The notes: generated by a model not told the origin, from the sequence alone. DNA of 64,000 nucleotides from Qipengyuania sediminis (GCF_004358425.1 NZ_CP037948.1:2108001-2172000); one strand, 5' to 3'. Shown: positions 10,678-19,624, numbered from the stretch's first letter. Numbers and translations are program-made.

Positions 10678-11367
10678 TCAGGCGTCCTTCAAGTAGTAAC
10701 GCTCGCGCGCCGGGCGCAGATCGTCGCCGAATTCGTAGATGATCGGCTGCCCGGTAGGGATTTCGAGCCCGGTTATGTCCTCGTCCGAGATCGCTGAGAG
10801 ATGCTTCACCAGCGCGCGCAGGGAATTGCCGTGGGCGGAGACGATCACCGTCTCCCCCGCCGAGAGCTGCGGCAGGATCGCGCGATCCCAATAGGGCAGC
10901 ACCCGCTCGATGGTGAGCTTCAAGCTTTCGGTGCGCGGCACGTCGATCCCGGCGTAACGTGGGTCGCGCGCAAGATCGAACTCACTGCCTTCTCCAAGCT
11001 CCGGGGGCGGAACGTCGAAGCTGCGCCGCCAGATATGCACCTGCTCCTCGCCATGGCGTTCTCGCGTCTGCTGCTTGTCGAGGCCGGTCAGGCCGCCATA
11101 ATGCCGCTCGTTCAGACGCCAGTCCTTGGTCTCCGGGATCCACAGCCGGTCGCAGGCTTCGAGCGCGAGGTGGAGCGTCTTGATCGCACGCGTTTGCAGG
11201 CTGGTGAAGGCGACGGTGGGCAGTACCCCCCGCTCGGCCAGCAGCGCGCCCGCTGCTGTCGCTTCGGCCACGCCTTGCTCTGTCAGCGCCACGTCCCACC
11301 ATCCGGTGAAGCGATTGGCGAGGTTCCATTCCGACTGGCCGTGGCGGACGAGGATCAGCGTGGGCAT
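10678..11367 (-). CDS. gpmA: 2,3-bisphosphoglycerate-dependent phosphoglycerate mutase
   Basis: 229 aa. The N-terminus [20 protein letters not shown] carries the phosphohistidine RHG motif (His9). [15 protein letters not shown] and the C-terminal [15 protein letters not shown], with the second catalytic His, follow. It interconverts 3- and 2-phosphoglycerate in glycolysis and gluconeogenesis. The start is set at 11367 because the family begins at M-P-T-L; the open frame runs 30 codons further without conserved sequence. The length is typical of alphaproteobacterial forms, shorter than E. coli GpmA. The stop is followed at once by the purE GTG. Confidence 0.95.
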   Translation of the reverse strand: MPTLILVRHGQSEWNLANRFTGWWDVALTEQGVAEATAAGALLAERGVLPTVAFTSLQTRAIKTLHLALEACDRLWIPETKDWRLNERHYGGLTGLDKQQTRERHGEEQVHIWRRSFDVPPPELGEGSEFDLARDPRYAGIDVPRTESLKLTIERVLPYWDRAILPQLSAGETVIVSAHGNSLRALVKHLSAISDEDITGLEIPTGQPIIYEFGDDLRPARERYYLKDA

Positions 11368-11401
11368 CTGCGCTCCGGCAGGGGTGTTGGTGCGTTCGCG
11401 C

Positions 11402-11554
11402 CTAGCCGCCCGCCTCGGGATTGGGAAGGGCAGGGTCCGCCAAGCCCGCGGCCCCATCCGCAGCTGCGCGCGCCTGGGCCTTGCGGCGGCGCAGGTTCTC
11501 GCGCAGCTTGGCGGCGAGGCGCTCTTCGCGGCTTGGCTTGGGGGGCGGGTTCAT
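11402..11554 (-). CDS. Small basic conserved-type protein (50 aa)
   Basis: 50 aa, starting [20 protein letters not shown] and continuing with an arginine/lysine-rich helix ([10 protein letters not shown]) and an acidic/Pro-rich tail. The strongly helical, basic layout and third-position GC agree with real coding sequence. I recall similar short [23 protein letters not shown] proteins in sphingomonads but cannot check this. It lies 34 bases upstream of gpmA on the same strand, so it may head the long minus-strand run. Function unknown. Confidence 0.6.
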   Translation of the reverse strand: MNPPPKPSREERLAAKLRENLRRRKAQARAAADGAAGLADPALPNPEAGG

Positions 11555-11598
11555 AGCCGTGCACCATGCCGCGCCGGCCTGGCGCCCTCAAGCCTTGC

Positions 11599-11627
11599 TT
11601 GACTTTGGCGGCCCCCTCGCCAATAGG
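11599..11627 (+). promoter_or_regulatory. Sigma-70-type promoter of the tRNA-Thr gene
   Basis: TTGACT (11599-11604), a 17-base spacer, then AATAGG (11622-11627), 40 bases before the tRNA. Good fit to an alphaproteobacterial housekeeping promoter. Confidence 0.55.
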
Positions 11628-11667
11628 CCCGCCCCGCTGAGACCCGCCCTTTGCGCGGGCCCTTCGT

Positions 11668-11742
11668 GCTGCTGTAGCTCAGTGGTAGAGCGCACCCTTG
11701 GTAAGGGTGAGGCCGGGAGTTCAATCCTCCCCAGCAGCACCA
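11668..11742 (+). tRNA. tRNA-Thr (anticodon GGT)
   Basis: A complete cloverleaf: acceptor stem GCTGCTG/CAGCAGC, D-stem GCTC/GAGC, anticodon stem CACCC/GGGTG with loop TTGGTAA (anticodon GGT, reads ACC), and T-stem GGGAG/CTCCC with loop TTCAATC. CCA is encoded. 75 bases. Confidence 0.97.
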
Positions 11743-11763
11743 TTTCCGCCGCAGGCGGAAATG
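11741..11763 (+). terminator. Hairpin at the tRNA 3' end, likely terminator
   Basis: A perfect 10-bp stem CATTTCCGCC/GGCGGAAATG with loop GCA starts on the last two bases of the encoded CCA and is followed by a TCTTTGTG stretch. Two further hairpins follow at 11779-11798 (GACCGCGC/GCGCGGTC) and 11858-11875 (CGAACCC/GGGTTCG). Confidence 0.55.
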
Positions 11764-11890
11764 GAGTCTTTGTGTTTCGACCGCGCCTCCGCGCGGTCGT
11801 CCTCGGCGCTGTTCTCTCGTTTCGCTCGAGGCACCTGCGGGCGCGCGGTCGCGCTTGCGAACCCTTTCGGGTTCGGGCAGCGCTTCTTCT

Positions 11891-13060
11891 ATGGACTTCC
11901 GATTGAGCGAGCAGCAGCGCGAGCTGCAGGAGGCGGCACGGCGGTTTGCGCGAGGCGAACTGGTCGAGCTGGCGCGCGAGCTGGAGGCGCAGGACGAGCC
12001 CGTCCCTGCCGATATGATGCGGCGCTACGGGGAGCTCGGCTTCCTGGGTATCAATCTGCCCGAGCAATACGGCGGGTTGGGCCTCGGCCATCTCGAGGCG
12101 CTGCTGGTGCTCGAGCAGTTTGCGTGTGTGTCCAACGCCGTCGCCTTCCCGGTGTTCGAGGCGCTGGTCGGGCCGGTGCGGACCGTCGAGCGCTTCGGGT
12201 CAGAGGCGCTGAAGGCGGCGGTTATTCCCGCCGTCGTGGCGGGCGAGGCAACGGTCGCAGTCTCGATGTCGGAAGCCGATGCCGGGACCGCGCTGACGGA
12301 CCTGGCGACGCGCGCTTATGACGAAGGTGGTTACTACCGGCTTACGGGAACCAAACGCTGGACCAGCGGCGCGGGCCATGCGCGCTATTATGTCGTCTAT
12401 TGCCGTCTGTCCGATGCGCCCGGCGCGGGCGGGATCGGCGCGGTGCTGGCCGATCGCGACTGGCCGGGGGTTAGCTTCGGCAAGCGCGAGGCACTGATGG
12501 GTTTCCGCGGCATTCCGACCCGCGACATCGCCTTCGACGATGTGCGCGTGCCGAAGGATCACCTGATCGTGCCGGCAGGCGGGTTCGGGCGGCTGATGAG
12601 CGCCTTCGGGCTCGAACGCTGCGGCAATGCGACCCAAAGCCTCGGCCTCGCCGCGGGCGCGCTCGAACATGCCACCGCCTACGTCGAGGAGCGGCGCGCC
12701 TTCGGCAAGCCGATCGCCGACTTCCAGGCGGTGCAGCTGCGTCTCGCCGAAATGGCGATGCAGGTGGAGGCGGCGCGGCTTCTGATCTACCGCGCCGCCG
12801 CCAATGCCGCGCATCAGCCCGACGGACTCCCAAGCCAGCTCGACAGCAGTCTCGCCAAATGCTTCGCCAACGAGATCGTGCGCAGCGTCACCGCCAACGG
12901 GATGCAGATCATGGGCGGCTATGGCTATCACAAGGACCACGGCATGGAGCAGCGCGTCCGCGATGGCTTTGCCTGGGGGATTGCGGGGGGCACCACCGAT
13001 GTGCAGAAGACCAATATTGCCGCCGCGCTGATCGGCCGCCGCTTCGATCAGCGGCGCTGA
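11891..13060 (+). CDS. Acyl-CoA dehydrogenase family protein
   Basis: 389 aa, starting MDFRLSEQQRELQEAARRFA. The N-terminal helical, middle beta and C-terminal helical domains are all recognisable: GFLGINLPEQYGGLGLG, AVSMSEADAGTA (FAD/substrate region), ERRAFGKPIADFQAVQ and QIMGGYGYHKDHGMEQRVRD. The common catalytic EGT near the C-terminus is replaced by AGGTTDVQ. A glutamate in the alternative position used by isovaleryl-CoA-type enzymes is present (FGLERCG, Glu242), so catalysis is plausible from there. It oxidises an acyl-CoA in beta-oxidation or branched-chain degradation; the substrate cannot be told. The start at 11891 fits the family; the TonB receptor ATG follows the stop with no gap. 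Confidence 0.93.
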   Translation: MDFRLSEQQRELQEAARRFARGELVELARELEAQDEPVPADMMRRYGELGFLGINLPEQYGGLGLGHLEALLVLEQFACVSNAVAFPVFEALVGPVRTVERFGSEALKAAVIPAVVAGEATVAVSMSEADAGTALTDLATRAYDEGGYYRLTGTKRWTSGAGHARYYVVYCRLSDAPGAGGIGAVLADRDWPGVSFGKREALMGFRGIPTRDIAFDDVRVPKDHLIVPAGGFGRLMSAFGLERCGNATQSLGLAAGALEHATAYVEERRAFGKPIADFQAVQLRLAEMAMQVEAARLLIYRAAANAAHQPDGLPSQLDSSLAKCFANEIVRSVTANGMQIMGGYGYHKDHGMEQRVRDGFAWGIAGGTTDVQKTNIAAALIGRRFDQRR

Positions 13061-15022
13061 ATGCTCTCGCTCGCCGCGCTTCTCGCCGCGCCTGAGGAGC
13101 CGCCCCCGCCGCCGCCCGAACCCATCATCGTAACCGGGCGCGGGCTGCGCGAGACGCCGGCGACCCCTGCCTATGCGACCACGGTGCTCGAGCGCGAGGC
13201 GCTGATCCGCGCCCCCTCGGGCCGGATCGAGGATGCGCTGGCGGGAGTCGCGGGGTTCCAGCAGTTCCGCCGCTCCGACAGCCGTGCCAGCAATCCCAGC
13301 GCTCAGGGCGTGACTTTACGCGCGCTGGGCGGCAATGCGACGAGCCGCGCTCTGGTGACGCTTGACGGGGTGCCGATGGCGGATCCGTTCTTCGGCTACA
13401 TCCCCCTCTCCGCGCTCGCCCCCGAACGGCTTGCCTCGGCCAGCGTGACCCGCGGCGGGGGGTCGGGGCCCTTCGGCGCAGGGGCGCTCGCCGGGACGAT
13501 CGCGCTGGTCAGCGCCGATGCCGAAGAGCTGGGCCTTGCGAGCGGCGCCCTGTTCGCGAGCGACCGCGGTGACAGCGAGCTCTCCGCGACGCTCGCCCCG
13601 CAGCTGGGCCAGGGTTTCGCCATCGTATCCGCGCGGTGGGACCGGGGAGAGGGGTTTCTTACCACGCCTCCCGAACAGCGTGTGCCGGCAAGTGCGAAGG
13701 CCCGCTACGACAGCTGGTCCGCCCGCCTGCGCGGCGTTGCGAGGCTCGGCGGGGCTACCGAGCTCCAGGCGCAGCTCCTCGCCTTCCGCGACACCCGCAC
13801 CCTGCGTTTCCGCGGCGCGGACAGCCTGTCCGAAGGGCAGGACGCCAGCCTGCGGCTGATCGGGCGGGGGCGCTGGCAGTGGGAGGCGCTCGCCTATGTA
13901 CAGGCGCGCGACTTCACCAATATCGTCGTCAGCGCGACTCGCTTCGTGCCGACTCTCGACCAGCGCGCGACCCCCTCCACCGGGCTCGGCGGCAAGCTGG
14001 AACTTCGCCCCCCGCTCCCCCCCGGCCACGTGCTGAGGTTCGGCGCTGACTATCGCCGCAGTAGCGGCAGCCTTGCGGAGGATGCCCTCTCGGCCGCGAC
14101 GGGTGTCGTGACCGAACGGCGGAGCGCGGGCGGGACCAACAGCGACCTTGGCCTCTTCGCCGAGCACGACTGGCGGGCGGGCGCGCTGACACTGACGGGG
14201 GGCCTTCGCGCGGATCGCTTCGCCATCAGTGACGGCTTCTTCGCCGCCACCGCCCCCGACGGGGAGGTGCTGACTTCGGCCCGCTTCCCCGACCGCGCCG
14301 GCTGGGCGGCGAGTGTGCGTGGCGGCGCGCTGCTGCGTCTGGCAGGTGGCTGGCGGCTGCGCGCGGCCGGTTACACCGGGCTACGGCTGCCGACGCTCAA
14401 CGAGCTTTACCGCCCCTTCGTCGTCTTCCCCGTCACCACCCGCGCCAATGCCGCGCTCGGCAACGAGCGGCTGGTGGGGTTCGAAGCGGGGGTCGACTTC
14501 GTTCTCCCCGGTCGTCTGTCGGTCTCGGTCACGGGCTTCGACAACCGGATCGAGGACGCCATCGCCAATGTCACTCTCACCCCGACCTTGCGCGAGCGGC
14601 GCAATATCGATCGGATCGCGGCGCGCGGGCTGGAGGCGAGCCTTACCGCCATGCGCGGACCCTTCGCGCTCGACGCTTCGCTTGCGCTGACCGATGCCCT
14701 GGCGCTTGAGGGCAAGCGCCCCGCGCAGACCCCCGCCCTCGCCGCCAGCGCAACGCTCACATGGCAGCCCGCGCCGGGCCACCAGCTCGCGCTGACCCTG
14801 CGGCATACGGGGGCGCAATTCGAAGACGATCTCGAAAGCGAGCGACTGCCGCCCGCCACCACTCTTTCCGCCTTCGCGGCATGGCCGCTCGCCGTGCGGC
14901 TGTCGCTGGTGCTGCGCGCGGAGAACCTGACCGACACCCGCATCGTCACGCGCAACCAGGCCGGATCGATCGACCTCGGCACGCCGCGGACGCTGTGGGC
15001 CGGGGTGCGCTGGGGGCTTTAG
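13061..15022 (+). CDS. TonB-dependent receptor
   Basis: 653 aa outer-membrane beta-barrel receptor. A short hydrophobic leader (LSLAALLAAP) and a proline run precede a TonB-box-like PIIVTGRG. The plug domain spans residues about 35-150 (RIEDALAGVAGF, RALVTLDGVPMADPFFG, SVTRGGGSGPFGAGALAGTI). The barrel has the LRLPTLNELYRPF motif and ends in a C-terminal segment ending in W-G-L. It takes up an unknown ligand (siderophore, cofactor or small organic molecule). It starts immediately after the acyl-CoA dehydrogenase stop, so the two are probably co-transcribed. The leader is unusually short; processing cannot be confirmed. Confidence 0.9.
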   Translation: MLSLAALLAAPEEPPPPPPEPIIVTGRGLRETPATPAYATTVLEREALIRAPSGRIEDALAGVAGFQQFRRSDSRASNPSAQGVTLRALGGNATSRALVTLDGVPMADPFFGYIPLSALAPERLASASVTRGGGSGPFGAGALAGTIALVSADAEELGLASGALFASDRGDSELSATLAPQLGQGFAIVSARWDRGEGFLTTPPEQRVPASAKARYDSWSARLRGVARLGGATELQAQLLAFRDTRTLRFRGADSLSEGQDASLRLIGRGRWQWEALAYVQARDFTNIVVSATRFVPTLDQRATPSTGLGGKLELRPPLPPGHVLRFGADYRRSSGSLAEDALSAATGVVTERRSAGGTNSDLGLFAEHDWRAGALTLTGGLRADRFAISDGFFAATAPDGEVLTSARFPDRAGWAASVRGGALLRLAGGWRLRAAGYTGLRLPTLNELYRPFVVFPVTTRANAALGNERLVGFEAGVDFVLPGRLSVSVTGFDNRIEDAIANVTLTPTLRERRNIDRIAARGLEASLTAMRGPFALDASLALTDALALEGKRPAQTPALAASATLTWQPAPGHQLALTLRHTGAQFEDDLESERLPPATTLSAFAAWPLAVRLSLVLRAENLTDTRIVTRNQAGSIDLGTPRTLWAGVRWGL

Positions 15023-15075
15023 CGGCGCGTCGGGGGCGCTGGCCAAAACGGTGGCCGCTGCGGTATCGGGCCGGA

Positions 15076-15567
15076 GTGACACGTTCCTCCTTCCGCACGC
15101 GCCTGCGCGCCTTCCGGCATATGCGCGGCGAGCCGCCCTCGCCCGGGTTCATCGCCGATCTGGAATTCCTCGAGAACCGCGACCTCGACCTGTCGGTGCG
15201 CTCGGGATCGATGCTGGCGTTCAACGCGCTGCTCATCACGATCGGAACCCATCCGGTATCGGCAAGCCCCGGCGCGCCGCTCAGTCTCGCTGCCGAGACC
15301 CAGCCCTGGCTGACGCTCGCAAGTCTCGGGGCGCTTGCCCCGCTGGTCGTTTCCAGCTGGTTGCTCCTCCAGGCAATGCTGCTGGGGGAGGATTTCGAGA
15401 GCGAAGGTCTGGAGGGCGATGCTCTCCGCCAGCGCATGTTCGCCGCCTTCGTGCGGTCGATCGACGCCCAGTCGCGCCGCCTGTCGCTCGCAATCCGGTG
15501 GACGATACTGGGCGCGGCGCTGACCCTGCTGGTATGGGCAGCGATCCTGACCGACAAGATCGGCTGA
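15076..15567 (+). CDS. Membrane protein of unknown function, two transmembrane segments
   Basis: 163 aa from a GTG at 15076; an ATG at 15121 (MRGEPPSPGF) is the alternative. It has a conserved-looking N-terminal part (FIADLEFLENRDLDLSVRSG), a hydrophobic segment near residues 83-110 (WLTLASLGALAPLVVSSWLLL), an acidic middle (GEDFESEGLEGDALRQRM), and a C-terminal segment (WTILGAALTLLVWAAIL). No family recognised. It lies 53 bases after the TonB receptor on the same strand. Confidence 0.65.
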   Translation: MTRSSFRTRLRAFRHMRGEPPSPGFIADLEFLENRDLDLSVRSGSMLAFNALLITIGTHPVSASPGAPLSLAAETQPWLTLASLGALAPLVVSSWLLLQAMLLGEDFESEGLEGDALRQRMFAAFVRSIDAQSRRLSLAIRWTILGAALTLLVWAAILTDKIG

Positions 15568-15984
15568 TCAGCCAGGTCGGCAAGCCTCGCCTGCTGTCTG
15601 TCAAGCCGGGTTCCCCGGAGGCACTCCGCAGGTTGGGGCGCAAAGGCCTCGCTGACCGAAGCGGATGGACGACATCAAAGGCAATCCGCCGGTTGATGGC
15701 GGCAATGGCAGTGCCAGCGTCAAGGTGTCGAAGCAGGACTCCAGGGATGAGCAACCCATGATGACCCGGCTGGTGCCGGACCCCGCCATGTCGCCGCTCA
15801 CCGGAGCGGATCTCGGCGCGGGTAAGACCAGCGACGACGATTTGGGCGCCGCCGCCGATGTCGCGGACGCCAAGCGCATGGCGCGATGTCGGCCGAAGTG
15901 ATGGCCAGTGATGCCTGACACACGCTCGCCACCTTAACCTCTCGCGGTAGCGGAACGAGGCGGGCGCCTTGGGGTTCATCGCGC
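15568..15984. other. 417-base stretch without a confident gene
   Basis: No conserved domain was recognised in any frame. A 78-codon open frame (15665-15901, plus, starting MDDIKGNPPVDGG) and a 106-codon open frame on the other strand are present. Codon use is less biased than in neighbouring genes and neither frame has a convincing ribosome site. It may be a decayed gene. No terminator or repeat stood out. Confidence 0.4.
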
Positions 15985-16935
15985 ATGAATGAACCCAATG
16001 GCGCCGACAGCGCCCTCCTCGCCGTGCTCGATGCCCTGGCCTCGCGCGGCTATCGCTTCACCACCGTGACGCCGGCGACCCATGCCAAGGTGCTGGCGCG
16101 AGACCCGGGGCGCGAGGGGCGTACCCTCGCCGATGTCTTCGGCTGGAGCCTCCCCTTCTCGCGGGACGCTATCGATGCCGACCTGTTCCGGCTGCTGGAG
16201 CAATCCGATGCGCTGATCGGCGAAAACGGGAATCGGTTTCGCAGCCGGTACCGGGTATCGACCCATGATGGGCTCTACCTGCTCCATTCGTCCTACCCCA
16301 CTACCGCGGAGGACGCGGTGTTCTTCGGGCCCGACAGCATGCGCTTCGCCGCGGTGATCGCACAGCATCTGCCCGACTTGCCGCCCGGCGCGCGGATCGC
16401 GGATTACGGGACGGGGACTGGCGTCGGCGGGCTGGTCGCGGCGAGAGCTGCGGGCAGGAAGGTCGATCTCGCCCTTTGCGACATCAATCCTGCGGCCCTG
16501 CGGCTGGCCGCCACCAATGCGGCGCACGCGGGCATCGCAGCGCAGCTTTTGCGGCTGGCAAGCCCGGGCGACCTGCCGGAGGGGCTCGATCTCGTCGTCA
16601 CGCATCCGCCCTTCATGATGGACGACAGGAAGCGCACCTATCGCGATGGCGGCGACATGCTGGGGGCGCGGCTCTCCTACGATTGGGCGATGGCAGCGGC
16701 GGAAAGGCTCGCACCGGGCGGGCACGTCATCATGCATACCGGCACCTCGATCGCGGCGGGCACGGACCTCTTGAAGGATGCTTTGACCGATGCCACGGCG
16801 ACGCGCGGATGGTCGCTCGACTACCGCGAGGTCGAACAGGACTATTATGCGGAAGAGCTCGATACCCCGGCTTACCGCGATGCGGGGGTGGAGCGGATCG
16901 CCATGGTCGCCGCGGTGATCGGAAAACCCGCCTGA
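15985..16935 (+). CDS. Class I SAM-dependent methyltransferase, HemK/PrmC-like
   Basis: 316 aa. The N-terminal 120 residues form a helical region. A Rossmann methyltransferase domain follows with SAM motif I near residue 138 (IADYGTGTGVGG), the acidic post-I residue in ALCDINPAALRLAATNA, and a (N/T)PPF-type catalytic motif near 206 (VVTHPPFMMD). NPPY/NPPF motifs methylate amides or exocyclic amino groups, as in PrmC or RNA/DNA N-methyltransferases, so the target is probably a glutamine or a base amine. The target cannot be named. Its stop overlaps the next gene's ATG (TGATG). Confidence 0.82.
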   Translation: MNEPNGADSALLAVLDALASRGYRFTTVTPATHAKVLARDPGREGRTLADVFGWSLPFSRDAIDADLFRLLEQSDALIGENGNRFRSRYRVSTHDGLYLLHSSYPTTAEDAVFFGPDSMRFAAVIAQHLPDLPPGARIADYGTGTGVGGLVAARAAGRKVDLALCDINPAALRLAATNAAHAGIAAQLLRLASPGDLPEGLDLVVTHPPFMMDDRKRTYRDGGDMLGARLSYDWAMAAAERLAPGGHVIMHTGTSIAAGTDLLKDALTDATATRGWSLDYREVEQDYYAEELDTPAYRDAGVERIAMVAAVIGKPA

Positions 16936-18155
16936 TGGGGCAGCGGGGCTGGTGGATCACCGGCGCGCTGGTGCTCGGCCTGGTAGCGGGCGCGGTCGTC
17001 GGCCCTACCGACGCAGGCGAGCGCGCCGCGCCGCTCATCCTGCCGATCGGCCAGCTTTGGCTCCAGGCGCTGACCATGACCGTGGTGCCGCTCGTCTTCT
17101 CTCTGTTGGTAGCGGGCATGGCGCGGGCCGTTCAGGCGGCGTCCGGCGGCGCCTTCGCCGCGCGCGCCATGGCACTCTTCGCTATCGGGCTCCTCGCCGC
17201 GACCGGGCTCGCAGCGCTCCTCACCCCGGCGCTTCTCGAGATCGCGCCGGTCCCCGCGGCAGCGGCGGGCCTGCAGCCGGTGGGCAGCATTCCGGAAGCG
17301 TCCCCCGACGCGCCCGCCTGGTATATGACGATCATTCCCACCAACCCGATCGGCTCCGCCGCCGAAGGGGCAATGGTGCCGCTGGTCGTCTTCGCGATCC
17401 TGTTCGGCCTCGCCATGGGGCGGATCGAGGGCGCGCTGCGGGAGAGCCTGGAGACGGTCTTCCGCGCCATCATCGAGACCATGCTGGTGATTGTCGGATG
17501 GGTGCTGGCGCTTGCCCCGCTGGGGGTGGCGGCGCTCGCCTTCGGGGTCGGCACCCGGCTCGGCGCCAGCGCGGCGAGCGTGCTTGCCCATTACATGGCC
17601 ATCGTGATCGCGATCTGCCTAGCGGTGACTTTGCTGGCCGTGGCCGCCACCTGGGCCTTCGGGCGGCTAAGCCCGGCAGCCTTCCTGCGCGCCGCCTTCC
17701 CGGCGCAGACCATCGCCGTCTCGACCCAGAGCTCGCTCGCCTCGCTCCCCGCCATGATCGAAGCCGCAGGGCCGCTGGGGGTGGATCGGGACCGGGCGGG
17801 CATCGTCCTGCCGCTGGCGGTATCGGTGTTCAAGGCCGCGAGCGCGGGCGCGAATGTGGCAGTCGCGGTCTATCTCGCGCAGCTCCACGGGGTGGCGGTG
17901 ACGCCCGCCGGCCTAGCGGTGGGCGCGGTGGTGGCGGCGGCGGTCAGCGTCGGCGCGGTGGGCCTGCCCGCGCAGGTCAACTTCTTCGCCATCATTGCCC
18001 CCGTGTGCATCGCCATGGGGGTGCCGGTAGAGCTCCTTCCCGTGCTGCTGGCGATCGAATCGGTGCCCGACATCTTCCGCACCCTGGGCAATGTGACGGC
18101 GGACCTTGCCGTCACCCGGATCGCGGGCAGGGAGGCTGCGGCGGGACAGGCCTGA
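16935..18155 (+). CDS. Dicarboxylate/amino acid:cation symporter (SDF/DAACS family)
   Basis: 406 aa, with about eight transmembrane helices and two re-entrant loops. Family landmarks are QALTMTVVPLVFSLLVAGM, YMTIIPTNPIGSAAEG, the serine-rich first hairpin FPAQTIAVSTQSSLASLPAMIE, and NVTADLAVTRIAG, equivalent to the NVxGD substrate-site helix. Such proteins take up glutamate, aspartate or C4-dicarboxylates with Na+ or H+. The true start is 16935 (MGQRGWWITG); an open frame extends far upstream but overlaps the methyltransferase. Coupled by TGATG to the methyltransferase. Confidence 0.9.
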   Translation: MGQRGWWITGALVLGLVAGAVVGPTDAGERAAPLILPIGQLWLQALTMTVVPLVFSLLVAGMARAVQAASGGAFAARAMALFAIGLLAATGLAALLTPALLEIAPVPAAAAGLQPVGSIPEASPDAPAWYMTIIPTNPIGSAAEGAMVPLVVFAILFGLAMGRIEGALRESLETVFRAIIETMLVIVGWVLALAPLGVAALAFGVGTRLGASAASVLAHYMAIVIAICLAVTLLAVAATWAFGRLSPAAFLRAAFPAQTIAVSTQSSLASLPAMIEAAGPLGVDRDRAGIVLPLAVSVFKAASAGANVAVAVYLAQLHGVAVTPAGLAVGAVVAAAVSVGAVGLPAQVNFFAIIAPVCIAMGVPVELLPVLLAIESVPDIFRTLGNVTADLAVTRIAGREAAAGQA

Positions 18156-18184
18156 GGCTGATCGCCGGGCCTGCCCGGCCAGCC
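18156..18184 (+). terminator. Hairpin in the gap between convergent genes
   Basis: A stem GCCGGGC/GCCCGGC with a 2-base loop is extended by an outer GGCTG/CAGCC. There is no T-run, so it may act as a transcript end without intrinsic termination. Confidence 0.4.
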
Positions 18185-18224
18185 ATCGCGCAGCGCCGAA
18201 GGTTACACGCGCGTTGCAGCTCCC

Positions 18225-18638
18225 TCAATCGCCATCGCGCGGCTTGCGGTAGCGGATGGTCGCGTGCGTCGGATCGTAATAGGCGCACATGTCGGCGAAT
18301 TCGGCCGTGCTAAGGCTTTCGCCGCGACGGTCCTTTTCATCGGCGAGGCGGCCGCGTTCGAAATTCGCCGCGATGGCCTCGGCGCCCTGGCGATAGGCTG
18401 ACCAGGCGCTCATCCCCACCGCCCGCGCCGCCTCGGCCACCTGGCCGCATTGCGACAGCGTCTCGAGGAAGGCGATCACCTTGGGCTGGGTCCAGCGATA
18501 GTCGGCGGTGCAGCGCCACGGCTTGCGCGCGCGGGGCTCGGGACCCGCGGGCGGGTGGAGGGGCGCGGCGGCACGGTCGATCCGGGCGAGCTGCGGATTG
18601 GGATGGGCCGTGGTGGCGGAGGGGTGGCAGTGTTCCAT
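18225..18638 (-). CDS. Small helix-turn-helix-like protein
   Basis: 137 aa, starting MEHCHPSATTAHP. After a Pro-rich N-terminus, residues about 50-90 contain WTQPKVIAFLETLSQCGQVA followed by EAARAVGMSAWSAYRQ, a recognisable helix-turn-helix pattern resembling short sphingomonad proteins with a terminase-small-subunit or LysR-like HTH. The C-terminus is charged and ends YYDPTHATIRYRKPRDGD. It diverges from the DUF4142 gene over 222 bases. DNA binding is inferred; the target is unknown. Residues upstream of M18638 show no conserved character. Confidence 0.6.
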   Translation of the reverse strand: MEHCHPSATTAHPNPQLARIDRAAAPLHPPAGPEPRARKPWRCTADYRWTQPKVIAFLETLSQCGQVAEAARAVGMSAWSAYRQGAEAIAANFERGRLADEKDRRGESLSTAEFADMCAYYDPTHATIRYRKPRDGD

Positions 18639-18860
18639 CGGCGAGCTTGGGCCACGTGCTGCGCGATGTAGGAAAGTTCTTTCCGGCCGCGTGTTGGACT
18701 TGCCGAGGGGGAAATCATTTCCGCCGGCGTCGCATTCGAGGCTTGCACGCCGAGCGCGGTCGTGGTGCCGCGACGCCAACAATCTCGTTAACTTGTGATA
18801 AGTCCGGTAACGGCGCAATTTTCGCGCGATTGGCTTCCTGTCACCTTCAGGAGCCCGATC

Positions 18861-19385
18861 ATGCGCACAGTCTTTCTCGCCCTTGCGGCAACCGCCCTAA
18901 CGCTCTCCGGCTGCGCGACCATGGACGGCACAGACAGCCCGGCGATGAGCGGCGACATGACGCCCGAGGACCGGGCCGGCTACGTGGCGATGGCGGGGGC
19001 GAGCGACCTGTTCGAGATCGAATCCTCGCGGCTGGCGGCCACCCGCGCGCAGAGCGCCGATGTGCGCGCCTTCGCGCAGATGCTGATCACCCATCACACC
19101 CAGACCACCGCCGCGACGATGGCCGCCGCCCGCGCCAGCGGTATGAGCCCGCCCGCGCCCGTGCTCATGCCGATGCAGCGCGAGATGATGGAACAACTGC
19201 AAAGCGCCCCCGCCGGCTCGTTCGACGAGGTCTACATGCGCCAGCAGGTCTCGGCCCACGAAATGGCGCTGGCGCTGCACCGGAACTACGCCGCCCGCGG
19301 CGACACCGCTGCGCTGCGCGCCACCGCCGCGACCGCCGTGCCGATCGTGCAGGAGCATCTCGACCGCGCGCGCCAGCTCGATTGA
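18861..19385 (+). CDS. DUF4142 lipoprotein
   Basis: 174 aa. A lipoprotein signal peptide ends at Cys18 (TLSGC). The mature part is a ferritin-like four-helix DUF4142 domain, with AGASDLFEIESSRLA, VRAFAQMLITHHTQTT and YMRQQVSAHEMALALHRNYA. Its histidine- and glutamate-containing helices resemble the DUF305/DUF4142 group, but metal binding is not certain. AGGAG lies 9 bases before the ATG at 18861. It is thought to act in the cell envelope; the role is unknown. Confidence 0.88.
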   Translation: MRTVFLALAATALTLSGCATMDGTDSPAMSGDMTPEDRAGYVAMAGASDLFEIESSRLAATRAQSADVRAFAQMLITHHTQTTAATMAAARASGMSPPAPVLMPMQREMMEQLQSAPAGSFDEVYMRQQVSAHEMALALHRNYAARGDTAALRATAATAVPIVQEHLDRARQLD

Positions 19386-19486
19386 TTGCCCGGCGGTTTC
19401 GCGGTCGTCTCTGAGGCGAGAACTGGTCGCGCCTGCGGAACGCGCGCAGGGCGCTTTGCGGGCTTCTCGCCCCCCGGAGACAGCGC

Positions 19487-19624
19487 ATGGCCAAGGGTCA
19501 GAAGAAATCGAACAAGGAAATCCGCAAGCCCAAGGCGAACAAGGACGCGCCGAAGACCAATGCCTCGCAGCCCTCGCAGAAGCCCGGTTCGGTGAGGGGG
19601 CTCGAGAACCTGAAGAACACTTGA
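19487..19624 (+). CDS. Small lysine-rich protein (45 aa)
   Basis: 45 aa beginning MAKGQKKSNKEIRKPKANKD and ending RGLENLKNT. It is highly basic with no predicted structure. I recall short MAKGQ(K/R)xSNxEIRKPKA proteins as common across proteobacteria, so translation is likely; this is from memory. GGAG lies 8 bases before the ATG. The stop codon overlaps the TTG proposed for the downstream DUF188 gene, suggesting coupling. Confidence 0.65.
   Translation: MAKGQKKSNKEIRKPKANKDAPKTNASQPSQKPGSVRGLENLKNT

Noticed and set aside
18225..18638. HTH protein considered as a prophage terminase small subunit
   Set aside because: No portal, large terminase, capsid or integrase gene nearby; similarity is only to a generic HTH pattern.
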